The notes: generated from the letters alone by a model not told the origin. Numbered from the stretch's first letter, positions 9,027 to 17,215 are shown. The stretch: 64,000 nucleotides of DNA from JAIWNK01 sp964453115 (GCA_964453115.1 CAYVRT010000006.1:1-64000), one strand, 5' to 3'. Numbers and translations: made by a program.

Positions 9027-9728
9027 ATGACCCATCTCATTTCCCTTACCATAGATGGACAAACCATCTGCGTAGCACCACAAACCACCATCCTGCAAGC
9101 AGCCCGGCAACTGGGAATCTTCATCCCCACCATTTGCTACCATGAACATTGCAGCGCAAATGCCCTCTGCCGCATCTGCGTCGTCGAAGTCGAAGGCGTG
9201 CGCACCCTGGTTGCTGCCTGTGTTGCCCAGGTTACGCCTAGCATGGTCGTCCACACCCAAACGGAACGCGTCCTGATTGCCCGTCGCACCATTCTGGAAA
9301 TGTTACAAGCCAGTGTAGACCTCTCACAAGCGCCCGAAATTTTGGCTCTGCTGCAAACTTACCAGGCCGACTTGCAGCGCTTCCCCGATGCCAAACACCG
9401 TCAACCAGACCTTCTGGATGATAACCCGCTCTACCTGCGCGACTATGCCCGCTGCATCCTCTGCTGGCGCTGCGTGCAGGTATGCGCCGAAGATGCCCAA
9501 TACACCTTTGCAATCAACTTCAGCGGGCGCGGCTATCAAACCAGCATCTCCACCTTCTATCAGGTCACCCTCACCGATAGCACCTGTGTCTTCTGTGGAC
9601 AATGCCTTGGCGTTTGTCCCACCGGCGCGCTGAAAACCAAGCGCCAATGGCTGCTCGAACTCGGCTACAGCCCACAAGAAATCATGCAGCTCACCCGTCC
9701 GCAGCGCGGCGGAAAACTGCCCAATTAG
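9027..9728 (+). CDS. HoxU/NuoG-N-terminal-like iron-sulfur subunit of formate dehydrogenase
   Basis: 233 residues. The N-terminal plant-type [2Fe-2S] domain has C37, C48, C51 and C65. A NuoG-like middle part follows, then two [4Fe-4S] motifs: CILCWRCVQVC and, after about 40 residues, CVFCGQCLGVCPTGAL. It corresponds to the N-terminal ferredoxin part that in many FdhA/FdsA proteins is fused to the catalytic domain; here it is a separate gene. It would bridge electrons from the molybdopterin subunit to the diaphorase subunit. It sits between those two genes with tight spacing. Confidence 0.85.
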   Translation: MTHLISLTIDGQTICVAPQTTILQAARQLGIFIPTICYHEHCSANALCRICVVEVEGVRTLVAACVAQVTPSMVVHTQTERVLIARRTILEMLQASVDLSQAPEILALLQTYQADLQRFPDAKHRQPDLLDDNPLYLRDYARCILCWRCVQVCAEDAQYTFAINFSGRGYQTSISTFYQVTLTDSTCVFCGQCLGVCPTGALKTKRQWLLELGYSPQEIMQLTRPQRGGKLPN

Positions 9729-9737
9729 GAGGCCACG

Positions 9738-11894
9738 ATGAGCGAAACCACTGTTCGCACCACCTGCCCGTTTTGCGGCGTTGGCTGCACACTTGACCTG
9801 CACCTGAACGGAGAGTTCATCTACAGTGTTACCTCACCGTTCGATTCCGTCGTCAACCACGGCAATCTATGCGTCAAAGGACGCTTTGGCTACGACTTCG
9901 TCTACAACCCACAACGCATCACCACCCCACTGCTGCGCAAAACCCCGCAGCGCCCCGGCCATCGCCAGCAAGCCTTCAACCCGGAAGAATGGCAGCCCGT
10001 CTCGTGGGATGAGGCGCTTAATTACACAGCGGACCGGCTGTGCGACCTCTATCAACGTTTCGGCAGCCGCGCCCTGGCCGCCTATTCATGCGCCAAAGCC
10101 ACCAACGAGGATAATTACCTGCTGCAAAAACTGCTCCGCGCCCTGTTCCGCAGCAACCACATTGATCATTGCACGCGCCTGTGCCATGCGGGCAGCGTCG
10201 TTGCCCTGCAAATGGCTGTTGGCTCCTCAGCCATGAGCAACACCGCTGCCGAAGTCATTCACAACGATGTCTTCATCGTCACCGGCGCCAATGTCACCGA
10301 AAACCACCCCATCATTGCCCTGCAAATGAAGGCCGCCATTGAGAAACACGGCGCCCGGCTGATTGTTGTAGATCCGCGACGCATCGAGCTGGTCAACTAC
10401 GCCACTCTCTGGCTGGCACAAAAGCCCGGCAGCGACGTGGCAGTATTTTCGGCCATGGCGCATGTCATTCTGGCTGAAAAGCTCTACAACCCAGCATTCA
10501 TTGAAAACCGCACCGAAAATTTTTCCGACTTTGCCAATTCGATGCAATCCTTCACCCCCGAATATGCCGAGGCAATCAGCGGTGTAGATCGGCAGCTCAT
10601 TGTTCAGGCAGCTCGGCTCTATGCTCAGGCCAAAAATGCCGCCATTTATTGGGCGCTTGGCATCCCAGAACACAGCCACGGCACCGATAACGCCCTCAGC
10701 CTGATCAACCTTGCACTGCTAACAGGGCAAATCGGTCGCCCGGGAACCGGTCTCAACCCGCTGCGCGGTCAAAACAACGTCCAGGGCGCATCCGATTCGG
10801 GCGCCATGCCCTGGCATTACCCCGGCTATCAGCGCGTGGATGATGAAGCCAATGCCCGTAAATTTGAAGCCGGCTGGGATGTTGAACCGGGGGGGCTAAA
10901 CCGCAACCTGGGGTTGACGACGACCGAGATTCTGGGCAACGCCGGGCCAGAAGGCGTGCGCGGCCTGTATATTATGGGCGAAAACCCGATGATGTCAGAA
11001 CCCAACCTCAATCACGCCCATCAACAAATTCAGCAGCTCGATTTCATCGTTGCCCAGGACCTGTTCATCAACGAATCGGGCGCCTATGCCGATGTCTTTC
11101 TGCCCGCCACCTCCTGGGCCGAAAAGGATGGCACCTTCACCAACACCGATCGCCGCGTGCAGCGCGTGCGTCGCGCCATTCCACCGCGCGGCCAATCGCG
11201 TCCCGATTGGCAAATCCTCTGCGACCTGGCACAACGAATTGAAGCCCGTCTGCACCGCCCCCACTCGGCCTATTGGGCCTACCAACACCCCGCCGAAGTG
11301 CTGGATGAAATGGCTCGTCTGATGCCTGAATATGCCGGTGTGACCTACGCCCGGCTGGAAAATGGCGGCCTGCAAACCCCCGTCTGGGATGAAACCCACC
11401 CCGGCACACCTTACCTGTTCGCCGATCGCTTCCCGCGCGGGCGCGGCAAGTTCCACCCGCTGCAATACAAACCGTCTGCCGAATTGCCCGATCAGGAATA
11501 CCCGTTCATCCTGACCACCGGGCGAGTCCTGGAACACTGGCACGGCGGCAGCCTCACCCGGCACTCATGGGTAGATGACCTCTTCCCCGAAGCACGGATC
11601 GAAATTCACCCCCAGGATGCCGCCCAACTTGGCATCCTTCACGATGACGCAGTCCAGGTGCGCTCGCGACGTGGAGAAATCATCCTGCGCGCCACCGTAA
11701 CCGAAAAAACCACCCCGGGCGTCGTCTTCATCCCCTTCCACTTCCACGAATCCGCCGCAAACCGCCTGACCAACGATGTTCTCGACCCCCTTGCCAAAAT
11801 CCCCGAATATAAAGTTTGCGCCGTCAGGGTGTCTAAAGCAGCAGAAAGCGATCTACCCAACCCACAGGCACGCCGCCGACGCGGACGCTACTAA
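9738..11894 (+). CDS. fdhA: Formate dehydrogenase catalytic subunit (molybdopterin, Cys type)
   Basis: A 718-residue molybdopterin oxidoreductase. The N-terminal [4Fe-4S] ligands are C10, C13, C17 and C45, with K47 in the conserved GNLCVKGRFG. The Mo/W ligand is Cys149 in HCTRLCHAGSV, the position that is selenocysteine in many formate dehydrogenases; the gene reads straight through with a normal Cys codon. A C-terminal MGD-binding domain (LTTGRVLEHWHGGSLTR, then IHPQDAAQLGI) completes the fold. The reaction is formate + NAD+ to CO2 + NADH with the diaphorase subunits, or CO2 reduction. No Tat signal is present, so the complex is cytoplasmic. Confidence 0.9.
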   Translation: MSETTVRTTCPFCGVGCTLDLHLNGEFIYSVTSPFDSVVNHGNLCVKGRFGYDFVYNPQRITTPLLRKTPQRPGHRQQAFNPEEWQPVSWDEALNYTADRLCDLYQRFGSRALAAYSCAKATNEDNYLLQKLLRALFRSNHIDHCTRLCHAGSVVALQMAVGSSAMSNTAAEVIHNDVFIVTGANVTENHPIIALQMKAAIEKHGARLIVVDPRRIELVNYATLWLAQKPGSDVAVFSAMAHVILAEKLYNPAFIENRTENFSDFANSMQSFTPEYAEAISGVDRQLIVQAARLYAQAKNAAIYWALGIPEHSHGTDNALSLINLALLTGQIGRPGTGLNPLRGQNNVQGASDSGAMPWHYPGYQRVDDEANARKFEAGWDVEPGGLNRNLGLTTTEILGNAGPEGVRGLYIMGENPMMSEPNLNHAHQQIQQLDFIVAQDLFINESGAYADVFLPATSWAEKDGTFTNTDRRVQRVRRAIPPRGQSRPDWQILCDLAQRIEARLHRPHSAYWAYQHPAEVLDEMARLMPEYAGVTYARLENGGLQTPVWDETHPGTPYLFADRFPRGRGKFHPLQYKPSAELPDQEYPFILTTGRVLEHWHGGSLTRHSWVDDLFPEARIEIHPQDAAQLGILHDDAVQVRSRRGEIILRATVTEKTTPGVVFIPFHFHESAANRLTNDVLDPLAKIPEYKVCAVRVSKAAESDLPNPQARRRRGRY

Positions 11895-11914
11895 GAATTC
11901 GGACATTCTTTCAA

Positions 11915-11943
11915 TTGACAGAACGAGACGAAATCAGTACACT
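11915..11943 (+). promoter_or_regulatory. sigma70-type promoter of the FHA gene
   Basis: TTGACA (11915-11920), a 17-bp spacer and TACACT (11938-11943), 40 bp upstream of the FHA start codon. Confidence 0.7.
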
Positions 11944-11982
11944 ATCCCTATATCATCAGAAAATTATCCGCAAGGAGAAGCC

Positions 11983-12606
11983 ATGAAACAAACCTATCGC
12001 CTGGTATTGCGCTCCGGGCCAAATGCCGGACAGGTGACCAGCCTGGAACAAGCTGAAATCATCATCGGGCGTGACCTGACCAACGCGGTCGTCGTCAGCG
12101 ACGTGGAAGTTTCACGCCGCCATGCCCGCATGGTGCTACAAGGCAACAATTACATTCTGGAAGACCTTGGCTCAACCAATGGCACGTTCGTCAATGGCGA
12201 ACGGCTGGTTGGCCCCTATGTGCTGCACGGGGGTGAAATTGTCGGCACAGGCGAAAAGACCACTTTCCTCTATGAAGTAATTGCCCAAGACCCCGATGCA
12301 ACCGTGATGGGCGCAGCTGCCATTCCTGTTGCGCGGCCAACTGCCGTCGCCACCCCGCCACCGTTCATGGCCGCACCACCCGTTGCCGCACCGCCACCTG
12401 TTGCCACGCCCCCCCCAGCCTATGCCGGGCAAGTGCCTCAGCCGCCGCCTACCCGCAAACAATTCCCAATCTGGATTGTGCTACTGATCCTGGGCCTGAT
12501 GGTTCTTTGCTGCATCATTGGCTTTGTAATCATTGATTCAGCCAATTTGTATTGCGATCTAATGCCCTGGTTCTTCAACGCCCTAACCCCTGGCTCCTGC
12601 CCATAA
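11983..12606 (+). CDS. FHA-domain membrane protein
   Basis: 207 residues. An N-terminal forkhead-associated domain (about residues 1-100) has the phosphothreonine-binding motifs GR (IIIGRDLTNAV), SRRHA, and LGSTNGTFVNG. A Pro/Ala-rich linker of about 50 residues follows, then one strongly hydrophobic helix and a short extracytoplasmic tail with Cys. This is an inverted layout, with a cytoplasmic FHA head and a C-terminal anchor. The start at 11983 has AAGGAG at 11972-11977. The last 169 bp overlap the 3' end of the convergent peptidase gene. Its kinase partner is not in the window unless the RIO kinase serves. Confidence 0.82.
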   Translation: MKQTYRLVLRSGPNAGQVTSLEQAEIIIGRDLTNAVVVSDVEVSRRHARMVLQGNNYILEDLGSTNGTFVNGERLVGPYVLHGGEIVGTGEKTTFLYEVIAQDPDATVMGAAAIPVARPTAVATPPPFMAAPPVAAPPPVATPPPAYAGQVPQPPPTRKQFPIWIVLLILGLMVLCCIIGFVIIDSANLYCDLMPWFFNALTPGSCP

Positions 12607-13946
12607 AGCACCACCTGCACCTCAGCCAAAAGGCGCCGCACCTCGGCAAACTGACCTGTCCGCAACAATAAACCGGCTTCTCGCAACTTTGTTTCGAGGA
12701 GCCGATTAATTTCCTCATCAGGAGCGCGCAGATAATCACCGGTAATTTGTCGTCGTCGCATTTCGGCTGCATCCGGCAGCCAGGCGCTGCGAAAATAGGA
12801 GGCTGGTGCGTAGCGCTGCTGATAGGCACGCAATGTATCAAACAGCTGCACCGTCAGGCGCACATCCTCCACCAGTTCCGGAATGGGCGGCTGCGCCAGC
12901 AAAAACGCCACAAAACGATCTTCCATCGCTGAAAGCCCCACCCCAAAATGGCGGCGCAATGCGGCATCCACTGCCTGCGCCGGCGTCCCCTGGTCAGAAA
13001 TATCGCGGTGAAAATCCAGGTAGGCCTGCCAGCCATACGTGCGCACCAAATATTCAACCAGTGCTGCGGCCTGCAAATAGGCCACCTCGTGCTGTTGCTG
13101 ATGAAAGTGATCGGCAAGACGCGCCAACGGCACATACCAACCCAACTCCAGCAACGCGGCTGCCCGAGCGGCAATTGGCTCGGCCTTAAAATGCCCACCG
13201 CTCAAATACACTGCCAAACCTTCTGCCAGTAACGCCGGACGAATGGTACCCTGGCCGGCGCTGCTCAAATCGTAGCGATGCGTTAGTTCATGCCGCACCA
13301 CCCGCTCAAATTCTGCCCCGCTGTAGATCGTGCTGCCATAGGTCAAATAGACCTCCTGCCCAGCAAAACCACCTTGTCCCACCATGCGCGGAAAGAGGTT
13401 CAAATCAACCACCCTGGCATCTTCCACCCCCAGCGCAGCCCGAATCTCCTGCGCATTCCGGTCAATCATCACTTGCAAATCTGCCAGGTCACGCTCCACC
13501 TCGGTTGTCGTCATGTAATGAATGCGGCAGCAATCCATTTCAGCGCTCTCCCAATAAATCGCCACCCCCGGCGGGGCAGGATGCAAAACCACTGTTTGCA
13601 TCCAACGCAGGCCCTCCGGCTGCACCTCAAACGTCAGTTCCTGCTCACCAGAAGGTACCGCCCCCGTGTTCCAGACCCACAGCAAGGTTGCATTACGGCG
13701 CGGCTCATAATACATCGGCGAAAAGGCCGCCTCGCCCAGTTTCTGGTCATTCCAAAATACGCTCAGGCGACTCTCTGCCGAAACCTGCTCCAGCGTTGCA
13801 AACACCTCCACGCTCACCCAATCGCCAGTCCACAATGGCCCCTCAGGATGAAAACGCACCTCCATCGGCGGTACTTGATGAGGAATTCGCTGCGGCAGCC
13901 AACCACTCATCAGCAACAAAACCAGGCACAAACGCATCCAATTCAT
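12438..13946 (-). CDS. Secreted zinc peptidase, MA-clan (gluzincin-like)
   Basis: 502 residues with an N-terminal signal (MNWMRLCLVLLLMSGW). A beta-rich domain of about 120 residues is followed by a peptidase-MA domain with zinc ligands H219 and H223, catalytic E220 (RHELTH) and the third ligand E242 in LAEGLAVYLSG. It is likely exported or surface-attached; the substrate is unknown. The C-terminal ~56 residues are encoded antisense to the FHA gene and look basic and unstructured, so the functional protein may end earlier. ATG 13946 has no ribosome-binding site and lies 7 nt after a TATAAT box. Confidence 0.78.
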   Translation of the reverse strand: MNWMRLCLVLLLMSGWLPQRIPHQVPPMEVRFHPEGPLWTGDWVSVEVFATLEQVSAESRLSVFWNDQKLGEAAFSPMYYEPRRNATLLWVWNTGAVPSGEQELTFEVQPEGLRWMQTVVLHPAPPGVAIYWESAEMDCCRIHYMTTTEVERDLADLQVMIDRNAQEIRAALGVEDARVVDLNLFPRMVGQGGFAGQEVYLTYGSTIYSGAEFERVVRHELTHRYDLSSAGQGTIRPALLAEGLAVYLSGGHFKAEPIAARAAALLELGWYVPLARLADHFHQQQHEVAYLQAAALVEYLVRTYGWQAYLDFHRDISDQGTPAQAVDAALRRHFGVGLSAMEDRFVAFLLAQPPIPELVEDVRLTVQLFDTLRAYQQRYAPASYFRSAWLPDAAEMRRRQITGDYLRAPDEEINRLLETKLREAGLLLRTGQFAEVRRLLAEVQVVLYGQEPGVRALKNQGIRSQYKLAESMITKPMMQQRTIRPRISSTIQIGNCLRVGGG

Positions 13947-13953
13947 ATTCCCT

Positions 13954-13959
13954 ATTATA
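13954..13959 (-). promoter_or_regulatory. -10 box of the peptidase gene, leaderless geometry
   Basis: TATAAT on the minus strand ends 7 nt before ATG 13946. The transcript would start at or next to the start codon. No convincing -35 hexamer is visible. Confidence 0.45.
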
Positions 13960-13964
13960 CCCGG

Positions 13965-13993
13965 TTGCATCGAAACAATTTTTTGATTAGAAT
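13965..13993 (+). promoter_or_regulatory. sigma70-type promoter of the AI-2E-family gene
   Basis: TTGCAT (13965-13970), 17 bp and TAGAAT (13988-13993). The predicted start near 14000 leaves only about 15 nt before ATG 14015, with no clear ribosome-binding site. Confidence 0.55.
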
Positions 13994-14014
13994 AAAGACA
14001 GGTATTTTCTACTT

Positions 14015-15334
14015 ATGTCCATCTTTCCGCACCCCAAACCCATCCGTAAAAATCGGCGCAACAACCTGCGCCGACTGACGCCTCCACTGCGTCAACAGCC
14101 CGTTGCTGTTCCAAACACTTCTCCGCCCTGGGGCAGCACAATTAAATTGGCTGTCAGCCTGACAGCCATCGCCATTCTGGCTGGACTGCTGATTCGCTTT
14201 CGCACCCTGGTTGGCCCATTGTTGATTTCTCTGGTACTGGCTTATCTGTTGCAGCCGACTGCCAGTCTGCTCCAAAAACACCTGCGCCTCTCCTGGCGAC
14301 TGTCCGTCAGCCTCATCTACCTCGTTCTGCTCATCCTGCTTATTGGGTCACTCACCATCAGTGGCTTCGCCCTGGTAGACCAGGTCACCAAACTGGTCAA
14401 CTTTATCACGGAGCAAATTAATCGCCTGCCCGACCTGTTTGAACAATGGTCTGCTGAACCCATCCGCTTTTTAATCTTCTCCATTGATCTGAGTCAATAC
14501 AACCTGGAAAGCGCCGCATCACAAGCGCTTAGCACCGTGCAGCCGCTCGTCAGCCAGCTGGGCAGCCTGCTCACACAACTCGCCAGCAGCATCGCATCCG
14601 CACTGGGCTGGACGTTCTTTGCTCTGCTCATTTCCTACTTCGTTCTAGCCGAAAGCGGCGGAACGCGCAGCCGCATGTTCAAAATCAATCTCCCCGGCTA
14701 CAACCAGGAATTTACCCGCATCGGACAGCAACTGAGCCTGATCTGGAACGCATTTCTGCGCGGACAACTTGCCATCGTGCTGATTACAATCGTCGTTTAT
14801 GACATTTTGCTTGGCGGGTTGGGGGTCAGTTTCTTCTTTGGGCTGGCTTTCCTGGCTGGTCTGGCGCGCTTTGTCCCCTACATTGGCCCAGCCATTGCTT
14901 GGACGGCCTATGGCCTGGTTGCCTACTTTCAGGGCAGCACAATCTTTGGCCTCAGCCCAATCTTATATGTGCTGCTGGTTGTTGGCCTGGCCTGGCTAAC
15001 AGATGTCATCCTGGATAATTTCGTCGTTACGCGGCTGATGGGCGATGCATTGCAAGTCCACCCGGCGGCAATTGCCATTGGCAGCCTGGTTTCGGCGCAG
15101 CTATTCGGCGTGATTGGGGTCGTTCTGGCTGCACCGGTGCTGGCAACCCTCAAGCTGTTTGGAGATTACATCACCTACAAATTATTTGATGAAAACCCAT
15201 GGGATTTCATCAAGCCACAGTCACGCAAGGCGCGCCCAATGCCGCCCTTCCTTATCTCCCTGTGGCGCATCTGGCAGCGCGCAACCCGTCCGCTGCGGGT
15301 TTGGCTGCAAAATGTTCGTCCTTCCAGTCAGTAA
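14015..15334 (+). CDS. AI-2E family transporter / PerM-like permease
   Basis: A 439-residue membrane protein. A basic cytoplasmic N-terminus (~45 residues) is followed by paired helices, a soluble segment around residues 115-185, then the conserved C-terminal helix bundle with FVPYIGPAIAW and, near residue 330, a DNFVVTRLMGDALQVHPA motif typical of PF01594. Members transport autoinducer-2, export Na+ or have unknown roles, so the substrate is open. It is followed by a small gene at 22 bp. Confidence 0.85.
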   Translation: MSIFPHPKPIRKNRRNNLRRLTPPLRQQPVAVPNTSPPWGSTIKLAVSLTAIAILAGLLIRFRTLVGPLLISLVLAYLLQPTASLLQKHLRLSWRLSVSLIYLVLLILLIGSLTISGFALVDQVTKLVNFITEQINRLPDLFEQWSAEPIRFLIFSIDLSQYNLESAASQALSTVQPLVSQLGSLLTQLASSIASALGWTFFALLISYFVLAESGGTRSRMFKINLPGYNQEFTRIGQQLSLIWNAFLRGQLAIVLITIVVYDILLGGLGVSFFFGLAFLAGLARFVPYIGPAIAWTAYGLVAYFQGSTIFGLSPILYVLLVVGLAWLTDVILDNFVVTRLMGDALQVHPAAIAIGSLVSAQLFGVIGVVLAAPVLATLKLFGDYITYKLFDENPWDFIKPQSRKARPMPPFLISLWRIWQRATRPLRVWLQNVRPSSQ

Positions 15335-15355
15335 TTTTTTCTCAAGGAGTATCTT

Positions 15356-15538
15356 ATGCATTCCGAAGAACCACGAACCGAAATCATCGCCGAAACCGAA
15401 AACTACCTGGCCTGGCGTGCCGATGAACCCGATGGCGAAACAACCTATCACCTCGAATTGAACAATGTCACCCTGCACTTCTTTCACGAAGAATGGCAGG
15501 AATTCCTGGCCCTCGTCAAACTGCTTGGTAAAAAATAG
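15356..15538 (+). CDS. Small conserved-looking protein, unknown function
   Basis: A 60-residue acidic protein with an AAGGAG ribosome-binding site at 15343-15348. The sequence has two beta-type stretches (YLAWRADEPDGETTYHLEL and VTLHFFHEEWQEF) and a short C-terminal helix. No family is recognised. It follows the AI-2E-family gene and is closed by a hairpin 9 bp downstream, so the pair looks like one transcript. Confidence 0.6.
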   Translation: MHSEEPRTEIIAETENYLAWRADEPDGETTYHLELNNVTLHFFHEEWQEFLALVKLLGKK

Positions 15539-15543
15539 CATTC

Positions 15544-15578
15544 AAAAAGGCCCGAAAACGCAGCGGTTTTCGGGCCTT
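15544..15578 (-). terminator. Intrinsic terminator, best in the minus direction, shared by convergent genes
   Basis: A perfect 13-bp inverted repeat (AAGGCCCGAAAAC at 15547-15559 and its complement at 15566-15578) with a 6-nt loop. On minus it is followed by TTTTT, ending the 17102-15596 operon. On plus the tail is only weakly T-rich, but it may also stop the AI-2E transcript. Confidence 0.8.
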
Positions 15579-15595
15579 CTGTCACCTTTCGACAG

Positions 15596-15928
15596 CTAAG
15601 GGCGAATAACAAGCATCAAAAACAAAATACTGGCAATCAATGTGCCAACAAAGACAATCGCCGGGGTTGGGTTGTTTTGTTCAACCGATTCGACGCGAAT
15701 CTCCTCCAACGAATCGAACCCCAGTAGACGCAGCACAGCCCATACCATGAGGCCCGAAAGCAAAGCAATAATCGGTCCCCAAAAAGCGATCATGCTGATA
15801 ATGACCGGCAGACGGGCAACAAACGCCTTCCACGATTCGGGCGCCAGCAAGAACGCCAATCCCTGACCCAGCACCAGACAAACTACCAACACCAGTGCCG
15901 ACAAGCCAAAGCCACGAATTTTTTTCAT
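15596..15928 (-). CDS. Small membrane protein, unknown function
   Basis: 110 residues with three or four hydrophobic segments and a short acidic loop around residues 74-88. No motif is recognised. It is the third gene after the repeat lipoprotein (16704-17102) and the membrane-anchored protein at 15953-16690, 24 bp after the latter, and is closed by the terminator at 15544. Confidence 0.55.
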   Translation of the reverse strand: MKKIRGFGLSALVLVVCLVLGQGLAFLLAPESWKAFVARLPVIISMIAFWGPIIALLSGLMVWAVLRLLGFDSLEEIRVESVEQNNPTPAIVFVGTLIASILFLMLVIRP

Positions 15929-15952
15929 CCACTCATCTCCTTAAGAAAAATA

Positions 15953-16690
15953 TCACTCTTTCTGCACATCTTCAGCAGAAATCTGGTACCCAATCCAAAC
16001 CACATCCTGACCGCTGCCACCTTCATAATCTTCCACTGCCAGGGCACGCTTGCTATCACCGCTGGCATGAATGAAACGCCCCACTGCGCCAACCCGTATC
16101 GCCAACACAGCGCTGCCGTCCATCTTTTCAATGCGGAATTTACCAATATCATCAATTTTCCACACAGCCGGCGGGTAGGAGAAATGCACCACCGCCGTCT
16201 GATCCGATTGGGCAAATTGCCGCGCATAGGGTGCAAAATCGCGCTGGATTTCAACATCGGTTGTTGGCACCATCTCATCAAACAGGTAGCAGCGATTCAG
16301 CCAATTAACCAGGAACCGGTTCGTCTCCAGCCAAAAGCCATAAAAACTATTCCCGGTCGGCGTCCATGGCACCTGCGCCCCGCGCCCCTGCTGCCACAAC
16401 TCAGCATAGGTCACTCGCCCCTGAATGTGTAAAATCAATTCCCCATCTGCCGGATGAAGGACGCGCACCCGGTCGCCAGGCTCAAAATGATTCCACGTCT
16501 GCGGAAGATTCACAGTCACTCCTTGTTCTGCCTGAGAAGCTGGGCGCGAGAGTGGTTGCGACACCTGCGACCGCCGAGGAGGCGTTGGACGGCGCATTTC
16601 AGTCGGGGCAACCACCGGGCGCTTGCCGAGCAATTCTACCAGGCCAATGAAAACAAACACAACACCCAGGCCAAATAAGCACGCGCTCAA
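15953..16690 (-). CDS. Membrane-anchored protein, possible DUF4178-like domain
   Basis: A 245-residue protein read from TTG 16690, which has an AGGAG site 5 nt upstream and starts 13 bp after the stop of the repeat lipoprotein. One N-terminal membrane helix (about residues 3-23) is followed by a Pro/Ser-rich linker and a soluble domain of about 190 residues. Features such as FEPGDRVRVLHPADGE, YGFWLETNRF and VWKIDDIGKF recall DUF4178 proteins, but I cannot confirm this. The open frame continues upstream to 16933 only because the 42-bp repeats of the neighbouring gene are open in this frame too. Confidence 0.6.
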   Translation of the reverse strand: MSACLFGLGVVFVFIGLVELLGKRPVVAPTEMRRPTPPRRSQVSQPLSRPASQAEQGVTVNLPQTWNHFEPGDRVRVLHPADGELILHIQGRVTYAELWQQGRGAQVPWTPTGNSFYGFWLETNRFLVNWLNRCYLFDEMVPTTDVEIQRDFAPYARQFAQSDQTAVVHFSYPPAVWKIDDIGKFRIEKMDGSAVLAIRVGAVGRFIHASGDSKRALAVEDYEGGSGQDVVWIGYQISAEDVQKE

Positions 16691-16703
16691 TATCGCTCCT
16701 TCT

Positions 16704-17102
16704 TCACCACGAACCACTATCCGAGCCAGAATCCCACCCACCAGAATCCCAGCTACCCGAGTCGCTGCTGCCCCAATCCCAACTACCAGAATCGGAACCC
16801 GAATCACTGCTGCCCCAATCCCAACTGCCAGAATCGGAACCCGAGTCACTGCTGCCCCAATCCCAACTGCCAGAATCGGAGCCCGAATCACTGCTGCCCC
16901 AATCCCAACTGCCAGAATCGGAACCCGAGTCACTGCTGCCCCAATCCTGATTGGAATCGTTCCACTGCCAATCGGTGCCGGGATTGTTGTTACTATTAGA
17001 CGAAAAACCGGGAATCCCTCCGCCCGAAAAGGAACAACACGAACACAAAATCAACAAAACCCCAACCACCAGGAAGAATACCGCTCGCTGTGTGCGGCCC
17101 AT
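16704..17102 (-). CDS. Ser/Asp/Gly/Trp-repeat putative lipoprotein
   Basis: 132 residues. The N-terminus MGRTQRAVFFLVVGVLLILC is a signal with Cys residues suited to lipidation or anchoring. A Gly/Ser/Asn-rich stretch follows, then about four and a half copies of a 14-residue unit SSDSGSDSGSWDWG, ending in SDSGSW. Low-complexity acidic Ser-Asp repeats occur in surface stalks and Ca-binding segments; Trp every seventh position or so is unusual. GGAGG precedes ATG 17102. It is first in an operon with the genes at 15953 and 15596 and has its own strong promoter at 17133-17161. Confidence 0.6.
   Translation of the reverse strand: MGRTQRAVFFLVVGVLLILCSCCSFSGGGIPGFSSNSNNNPGTDWQWNDSNQDWGSSDSGSDSGSWDWGSSDSGSDSGSWDWGSSDSGSDSGSWDWGSSDSGSDSGSWDWGSSDSGSWDSGGWDSGSDSGSW
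16761..16947. repeat. 42-bp tandem repeat inside the lipoprotein gene
   Basis: About 4.5 near-identical 42-bp units, each encoding 14 residues on the minus strand. Units differ at one to three positions only (for example CCGAGT/CCGAAT). The close identity suggests recent expansion or gene conversion and makes copy-number change likely. Confidence 0.9.
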
Positions 17103-17132
17103 GTTCACCTCCAGAGCAAAAAGATCACATTG

Positions 17133-17161
17133 ACTATATCAAAAAAGCCTGCAACTGTCAA
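17133..17161 (-). promoter_or_regulatory. sigma70-type promoter of the repeat-lipoprotein operon
   Basis: Perfect TTGACA (17161-17156), 17 bp and TATAGT (17138-17133) on the minus strand, with the start codon at 17102. It is the best consensus promoter in this part of the window. Confidence 0.75.
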
Positions 17162-17170
17162 TTAACCAAA

Positions 17171-17201
17171 ACAAAAAAGAACCATCAGAAACTGACGGTT
17201 C
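17171..17201 (-). terminator. Intrinsic terminator downstream of the 6S-like RNA
   Basis: On the minus strand GAACCGTCAG-TTT-CTGATGGTTC forms a hairpin (17201-17179) with one G-T pair, followed by TTTTTTGT. It lies directly after the RNA at 17385-17216 and before the next promoter. Confidence 0.8.
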
Positions 17202-17215
17202 ACCAGAAACAAAGA

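Noticed and set aside
9238..9513. Antisense and other-frame ORFs longer than 60 codons across coding regions
   Set aside because: They lie inside confident genes, lack ribosome-binding sites and show no family motifs; they result from high GC and skewed codon use.
10182..10190. Selenocysteine in formate dehydrogenase
   Set aside because: The active-site codon is a normal Cys codon (TGC region of HCTRLCHA); no in-frame TGA or SECIS-like hairpin is needed.
16691..16933. N-terminal extension of the 15953-16690 protein made of repeated AVGIGAAV-type units
   Set aside because: It is the third-frame reading of the 42-bp repeats of the lipoprotein gene. The TTG at 16690 with AGGAG gives a normal start and a single membrane helix.
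16761..16947. Tandem repeats considered as a CRISPR or integration element
   Set aside because: Units are directly contiguous, 42 bp, without spacers, and keep an open reading frame as a protein repeat.
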